Assembly (NCBI RefSeq): GCF_009828025.1
Contig: NZ_WTYA01000009.1
Span: 62,001 to 126,000, forward strand
Source of the DNA: Qipengyuania algicida
GTDB lineage: Bacteria > Pseudomonadota > Alphaproteobacteria > Sphingomonadales > Sphingomonadaceae
Direction: 5' to 3'
DNA: 64,000 nucleotides
How positions within the stretch are numbered: the first letter of the stretch is position 1; each line of letters opens with the position of its first letter. The position numbers and the translations under genes were made by a program. Under the pieces are notes generated by a model that ran no database searches, was not told the origin of the DNA, and worked only from the letters and a program-made list of their open reading frames with translations. Of this stretch, positions 59,704 through 64,000 are shown in pieces.

Positions 59704-61028
59704 GCAATTCCGGTATCGAGATCGTATTCGTCGAAGACGATGAGATGCTCCGCGAAGCCACCGCGCAGGCGCTGTCCCTCGAAGGGTTCAACGTCACCGC
59801 ATTTGCCGACGCGGTTTCCGCATTGGAGACAATTGCGCCAGATTATACGGGAGTCATCGTGAGCGACGTTAGGTTGCCAGTGATGGACGGGATCGAATTC
59901 TTCGACCGTCTCCAGCAGGTCGATGCCGGTCTTCAGGTGATTTTCACGACCGCACACGGCGACGTCGACATGGCGGTGCGCGCGCTTCAGGACGGGGCGG
60001 CGGATTTCTTCACCAAGCCGTATTCGATCGGCAGGCTCACCCGCGCAATCAGGAATGCGTCCGAAAAACGCGCGCTGATGATCGAAAATCGCAGGCTGCG
60101 TGAGGAGCTGCGGGGAACTGGACAACCGGAAATTACCGGTAGCTCGGCGCAGGCCGAACGCCTGCGTCGGACGATCTCGGGTGTGGCGCAGTTCGATACC
60201 GACCTGCTTATTTCCGGGCCCACAGGCTCGGGCAAGAGCTTCGTCAGCCGACTGATCCATGACGCAAGTGCGCGACAGGGACGTCCTTTCGTAGTCATAG
60301 ATGCAGCGATCCTGCTGAACAAGGAAGCCGAACTAATCCTTTATGGCCGCGATCCATCGGTCGCCCTGTCGCGTTCGGGGCTGATCGAACGCGCCAATGG
60401 CGGCACGCTGGTTCTCGAAGACATCGACAGGATACCCGAAGCGTTCAGCAAGCGGCTTGCAAGCCTCCTCGACACACGGCGCTTTTTCGCAATCGGGGCG
60501 GAACGCCCCACCGCGATCGATCTGCGCGTGATCGGAACGATTGGCACCGATGGCTCGATTGCGCCACCATCGGCCATTGTCGGCGATCGCGCGCTCTTCG
60601 AACGGCTGAGCGGCGTGGGGATTTCCCTGCCGCCGCTTGCAGAAAGACGCGAAGACATCCCCGAAATGTTTCGTGCCTTCGTGCAGGAATTCGAAAGCGA
60701 AACACGCACCATTGCCGGCCCCATCGGAGACAGGGAATGGTACCATCTTCTCAAGAGCGACTGGCCCGGAAACGTGCGTGAGCTGCGCCAGTTCGCTCGC
60801 AATTTCGTTCTGAGATTGACCGACGTTCTTGCTGCGACGCCAGCGAGTGTCTCCAGCAGCAGCCTACGACAACTGGTTTCAAGCTTCGAAAAGACAGTCA
60901 TCGAGGATGCCTTGAAGCAGGCCGACGGCAGGATCGGCGATGTGCAGGTCCGCCTCGATATTCCGCGCAAGACACTTTACGACAAAATGTCGAAATACGG
61001 TATTAAACCACGCGATTATCGCCAATGA
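59700..61028 (+). CDS. dctD: DctD-like response regulator lacking the GAFTGA loop
   Basis: A 442-residue NtrC-type regulator. The receiver domain has Glu-Asp-Asp near residue 12, phospho-Asp in VSDVRLPVMDG and the Lys in FTKPY. The AAA+ domain has Walker A GPTGSGKSF near residue 175 and a Walker B-like GGTLVLEDID, in which the usual D-E order is replaced. The sigma-54 contact motif GAFTGA is missing; the position reads DPSVALSRS. A Fis-type HTH closes the protein (DVQVRLDIPRKTLYDKM). It probably activates or represses with ordinary RNA polymerase rather than sigma-54. Cotranslated with dctB. Confidence 0.9.
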   Translation: MSNSGIEIVFVEDDEMLREATAQALSLEGFNVTAFADAVSALETIAPDYTGVIVSDVRLPVMDGIEFFDRLQQVDAGLQVIFTTAHGDVDMAVRALQDGAADFFTKPYSIGRLTRAIRNASEKRALMIENRRLREELRGTGQPEITGSSAQAERLRRTISGVAQFDTDLLISGPTGSGKSFVSRLIHDASARQGRPFVVIDAAILLNKEAELILYGRDPSVALSRSGLIERANGGTLVLEDIDRIPEAFSKRLASLLDTRRFFAIGAERPTAIDLRVIGTIGTDGSIAPPSAIVGDRALFERLSGVGISLPPLAERREDIPEMFRAFVQEFESETRTIAGPIGDREWYHLLKSDWPGNVRELRQFARNFVLRLTDVLAATPASVSSSSLRQLVSSFEKTVIEDALKQADGRIGDVQVRLDIPRKTLYDKMSKYGIKPRDYRQ

Positions 61029-61147
61029 GATGTCCGTTCGCGACATCGTTGACCAGCCATATATGGCCTTTGTCGCCCATTGGTGCCAACGGGCGATAGC
61101 GCCGGAGCACTATCGGCGTCCGAACCGAAGATTTGCAGGAGACTTCA

Positions 61148-62056
61148 ATGACAATCCGCTCCCTCGGCGTCTGTGCTGCCGCACTCATCGCGTTTGTGGC
61201 ACCATCCGTTTCTGCGCAAACGCAACCGGCACCGACGACGGTCCTGTTCATTGGGAACAGCTTTACCTACGGAGCGCACTCGCCGGTCTGGAAATATCGC
61301 GCCGACACCGTCACCGATCTGAACGGCGATGGGGTGGGCGGCGTCCCGGCGCTGTTCAAGCTGTTCACTCAAGAAGCCGGACTCGACTATCAGGTCAGCC
61401 TGGAAACATCGGGCGGCAAGACCCTGGCATGGCACTGGGCGAACAAGCGCGCAGTCGTGGATCGCGCGTGGGACAAGGTGGTGATGCAACAATACAGCGT
61501 CCTCAATCCCGAAAAGCCCGGAAATCCGACCGAGACGATCGCGGATGTCGGCCGTTTCGCGCATCTGTTCGCAGCGCGCAACCCAAAGGTCCAAATCAGC
61601 CTCACCGCTACTTGGTCGCGCCCGGACCAGACCTATCTGAAGACCGGCCACTGGTTCGGGCAGCCGATCACCGCAATGGCACTCGATATCCGGCACGGCC
61701 TCGACCAGGCGGCTGCAGCCTCGCCTGAAGTCACGATGATCAACCCTGTGGGGCAGGCATTCAATTGCGCCATCGCAATGGGGGCGGCCGATCCCGATCC
61801 CTATGACGGCATCGGTTTCGGCAAAGTCGATCTGTGGGCCTACGACCATTATCACGCCAGCCGCTTCGGCTATTACCTCGAAGCGCTGACGGTGTTCGCC
61901 GACCTTACAGGAAAGGATCCACGCATTCTAGGCCCGCATGAACGCGCAGCCGAGGAATTGGGAATTTCCCCCAAGACGGCAACAGCCTTGCAGGAAGCCG
62001 CGTGGAACACGACCCAAAAGCTGCCTTGTGTCAACACAGCGGAAAATCACAATTGA
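61148..62056 (+). CDS. secreted SGNH/GDSL-like hydrolase family protein
   Basis: About 302 residues with a signal peptide (SLGVCAAALIAFVAPSVSAQ) and an SGNH-like block I start VLFIGNSFTYGAHSP near residue 34, whose Ser would be the nucleophile. The late element YDHYHASRFGYYLEA would supply the Asp-x-x-His pair. Members of this group are uncharacterised esterase-like proteins. GCAGGAGAC precedes ATG 61148. It follows dctD by about 120 bases on the same strand and may serve the same catabolic programme as the divergent hydrolase/peptidase operon. Confidence 0.75.
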   Translation: MTIRSLGVCAAALIAFVAPSVSAQTQPAPTTVLFIGNSFTYGAHSPVWKYRADTVTDLNGDGVGGVPALFKLFTQEAGLDYQVSLETSGGKTLAWHWANKRAVVDRAWDKVVMQQYSVLNPEKPGNPTETIADVGRFAHLFAARNPKVQISLTATWSRPDQTYLKTGHWFGQPITAMALDIRHGLDQAAAASPEVTMINPVGQAFNCAIAMGAADPDPYDGIGFGKVDLWAYDHYHASRFGYYLEALTVFADLTGKDPRILGPHERAAEELGISPKTATALQEAAWNTTQKLPCVNTAENHN

Positions 62057-62181
62057 AGGAATACTTGCGAGTAGCTGCTCGCCAAGGAGTACAATCTCAG
62101 CCGATCTGCAATCCAGCGCGTTGAGAAGCGAGTGATTGCTCAACGGGCGCTTCTGTGACGCTTTCTCCGGCTGAGCCTCAA

Positions 62182-62364
62182 TCAGAACCAGAAGGCCAGT
62201 ACGGTTGCAATGGCGAGGCCTGAAAGAAAGTTGATGGCGAGTTTGTCGTAGCGAGTGTCGACGCGGCGGAGGTTCATGATTCGGAAGCAGGCGTCCTTGA
62301 TGAGATGTCTTCCCGGATAGCGGCCCTTTTTGTGATCGATGGCTCGGCTATGCTTGTGGCGTCC
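62182..62364 (-). pseudogene. C-terminal remnant of an IS5-type transposase
   Basis: On the minus strand an in-frame stretch reads HKKGRYPGRHLIKD, then MNLRRVDTRYDKLAINFLSG and a final TVLAFWF before TGA at 62182-62184. The R-x-x-T-R-Y-D-K-L-A-x-N-F signature is that of IS5-group transposase C termini. The frame is cut by a stop just upstream, and no inverted repeats or N-terminal part are seen. Confidence 0.75.
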
Positions 62365-62369
62365 CTAGA

Positions 62370-62525
62370 TCAGGCGAAAGGCTGCACGTGGCGGATCAGT
62401 GGTGTAGTCCGCCAAAGTTCTGCAGGATCGAGATTACCAGGGACTTCGATCCCTACATCGAAGTCAGATTCTTGGCGCCACCGTAAAGCGCCTTCAAATA
62501 AGCTAGCTCGAACTTGGAGGCCCAC
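62370..62525 (-). pseudogene. remnant of a minimal nucleotidyltransferase (MNT-like) gene
   Basis: A 51-codon minus-strand frame reads QVRASLFEGALRWRQESDFDVGIEVPG and ends VQPFA. It mirrors the V-R-x-x-L-F-G-S-R-A-R-G ... S-D-x-D-x-G core of MNT/KNTase-fold nucleotidyltransferases, but the catalytic Gly-Ser is replaced by Glu-Gly. It abuts the IS5 remnant and looks dead. The 300 bases after it (62526-62835) contain only repeat fragments. Confidence 0.45.
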
Positions 62526-62728
62526 TATTCCAGCAAATTAGCCAATCTGTTGCGCGGTCAAGCCGATCATGCTGTCGCAATCAATCACTATGAAAGAGAG
62601 GTTGACGTCCTGCCGTGTCGCTTCGGACAGGTGGCTATCGCCACTTCTGTTGTAATTCATGCTAAATGGCAACGACCGCTTTCGGGGGCAATGACGGCCG
62701 CACTAAATGACGGAAACTAGGGCGCTTT

Positions 62729-62775
62729 GCTGACTGGCCGATTTTGGGCCGGAAGCGGGCTGTCCGCTCTTGAAT
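62729..62775. repeat. dispersed imperfect repeat, copy 3
   Basis: TGCTGACTGGCCGATTTTG and GGGCCGGAAGCGG (62746-62758, exact match to 49588-49600) are followed by TGTCCGCTC. These are the same word set as in the other repeat copies. Confidence 0.45.
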
Positions 62776-62835
62776 TCACCTTCGGCAAAATAGACATTCG
62801 CGGGGCCATAAGCCGGTGCGAGGCGTTGCTATAAT

Positions 62836-63627
62836 ATGACCATGCACCATACGCGCACGGGGCGCGGAAAACCCCTTCTCCTTGTCCACGGGCTGGGGGC
62901 TACCTTTCGTTCGTGGGACACGATCTCGCCTGCGCTTTCTCAAGCCAGGGAGGTTATTGCCGTAGATCTGCCTGGTCATGGGCAGACGCCCGAAGAGAAC
63001 GACAGCGGCACGTTTGCAGGACTCGCGCGCAGTCTGGATGACTGGCTTAGCGCGGAAAGTCTCACAGGTATCGACATGGTTGGAAGCTCCTTGGGAGCTC
63101 GCCTGGTGCTCGAAATGGCGCGGCGCGGCCACTCGGGCGCGGTTGTCGCACTGGACCCGGGCGGTTTTTGGCAGGGGTGGGAGCGGACTTTCTTCAAGAC
63201 CACGATAACGCCTTCGGTTGCACTGGTTCGCGCACTGCGACCGGCGCTTTCTGCCATCACCGGAAATGTCGCAGGACGGACCGCACTCATGGCCCAGCTT
63301 TCTGCAAGGCCGTGGGCGCTCGATCCGGCATTCGTCGCACGTGAACTGAAGTCGTTGGCGAATACGCGCACCGTCAATTCGCTTGTGAAGGACCTCGCCA
63401 ATGGCGCAATGCAAGAGGGCCCTGCGGCGACGGATGCGCCCGTTGTCATCGGCTGGGGACGCAAGGATCGGCTGTGTTTACCGCAGCAGGCGGACCGCGC
63501 GATGAAAGCCTTCCCTCAAGCAACGCTGCACTGGTTCGAACGTAGCGGACACTTCCCGATGTGGGATCGGCCAGACGAGACCGTTCGCGTGATACTGGCT
63601 GCAACGAGCACCGCGGCACCGGAATAA
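62836..63627 (+). CDS. alpha/beta fold hydrolase
   Basis: A 263-residue cytoplasmic alpha/beta hydrolase. The oxyanion region is LLLVHGLGATFRSW near residue 15, the nucleophile Ser is in MVGSSLGARLVLE near residue 82, the acid Asp is in IGWGRKDRLC near residue 212 and the His is in ERSGHFPMWDRP near residue 240. It could be an esterase, haloalkane-type or C-C hydrolase; the substrate cannot be told. ATG 62836 and ATG 62842 are both possible starts. Confidence 0.87.
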   Translation: MTMHHTRTGRGKPLLLVHGLGATFRSWDTISPALSQAREVIAVDLPGHGQTPEENDSGTFAGLARSLDDWLSAESLTGIDMVGSSLGARLVLEMARRGHSGAVVALDPGGFWQGWERTFFKTTITPSVALVRALRPALSAITGNVAGRTALMAQLSARPWALDPAFVARELKSLANTRTVNSLVKDLANGAMQEGPAATDAPVVIGWGRKDRLCLPQQADRAMKAFPQATLHWFERSGHFPMWDRPDETVRVILAATSTAAPE

Positions 63628-64000
63628 AGCTACAATTGGGCGATTAGCAAGACGAGAGCTGACGCAGTGCTTGCGGCCCCATTGTAACGTCCTTCGTTGG
63701 GCCGATTGCAGTCAGGCGGCTTTCAGATCGTCAATGAGCGAAGCGGACGATCATTTAGCTGACCAAACTATTCGCCTCGTCTTCGGCTACGCTCCCACGA
63801 ATCGCGGCACCGGTCGCCGCCTCTTCCGGCATGGCCATCGTCCCGGCGAACGCCCATCCGAAGCAATGTCGGTGTCGTCCGTTGCTCCTTCTCGGCGCCT
63901 GCCCCCTCGTCGAGCCCGCGCGCCTCGGGAGGATAGCAAATGGGTGCCTCGTAGGCGACGGCCGCGGCCGATGCCATTGCGGCGATGGTCGTGCCCTTCG
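63628..64000. other. end of window, no confident gene
   Basis: About 370 bases. A minus-strand frame (63768-63977) and an overlapping one are open, but neither shows a recognisable family or a clear ribosome-binding site. A gene entering from beyond 64000 on the minus strand cannot be excluded. Confidence 0.3.

Overview
The window looks like the chromosome of a sphingomonad alphaproteobacterium (Sphingomonadales, probably an Erythrobacteraceae/Novosphingobium-like organism). The evidence is the gene order TimA - mltA - Smr, many GTG/TTG starts in GC-rich DNA, large TonB-dependent receptors coupled to catabolic operons, and a LacI - TonB receptor - glycosidase - 'tryptophan halogenase' locus typical of sphingomonads and caulobacters. 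This assignment is by pattern recognition; no database search was run.

Region 1 (about 1-31.1 kb) is conserved housekeeping DNA. It opens with envelope genes (Tim44-like protein, lytic transglycosylase MltA, Smr protein, DUF421 membrane protein). A dense peroxide-defence block on the minus strand follows: catalase, KatG, AhpF and AhpC. Then come a retropepsin/TPR protein with a damaged or non-canonical start, aroC, a ruvA - three or four small genes - ruvB cluster, acnA, a DMT exporter, two L,D-transpeptidase-type enzymes, a second retropepsin-like protease, ispG, zntB, an SDR, pheA, a membrane cytochrome c, rlmE and a Ppx/GppA phosphatase. It ends at tRNA-Gln(CTG).

Region 2 (about 31.1-50.3 kb) is accessory. 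Just after the tRNA lies lower-GC, decayed DNA: an XRE regulator, small orphan genes, an Xre/MbcA/ParS-type antitoxin without a visible toxin plus a remnant of a second one, a broken excalibur-domain gene, and dispersed imperfect repeats. Next is a complete sugar-utilisation locus (34.1-44.6 kb): LacI regulator, a perfect 18-bp palindromic operator, TonB receptor, GH3 glucosidase, halogenase-like flavoprotein, GH30 glycosidase and an FucP/GluP-type MFS permease. Together these suggest import of a beta-glucan oligosaccharide, periplasmic cleavage to glucose, and uptake. It is followed by a two-gene operon (45.3-48.6 kb) of unrecognised proteins, one HEPN-like and one with a PD-(D/E)xK-like motif, next to a short tyrosine recombinase. 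I consider this the best candidate for an undescribed, possibly defence-related, system.

Region 3 (about 50.3-64 kb) holds a response regulator with an unusual helical output and a minus-strand operon dctA - alpha/beta hydrolase - TonB receptor - M14 carboxypeptidase. Divergent from it are dctB-dctD and an SGNH-like hydrolase. The two units share an intergenic region with tandem palindromes, and the DctD lacks the GAFTGA loop needed to engage sigma-54. The end of the window carries IS5 and nucleotidyltransferase remnants, an alpha/beta hydrolase and about 370 bases where I see no convincing gene.
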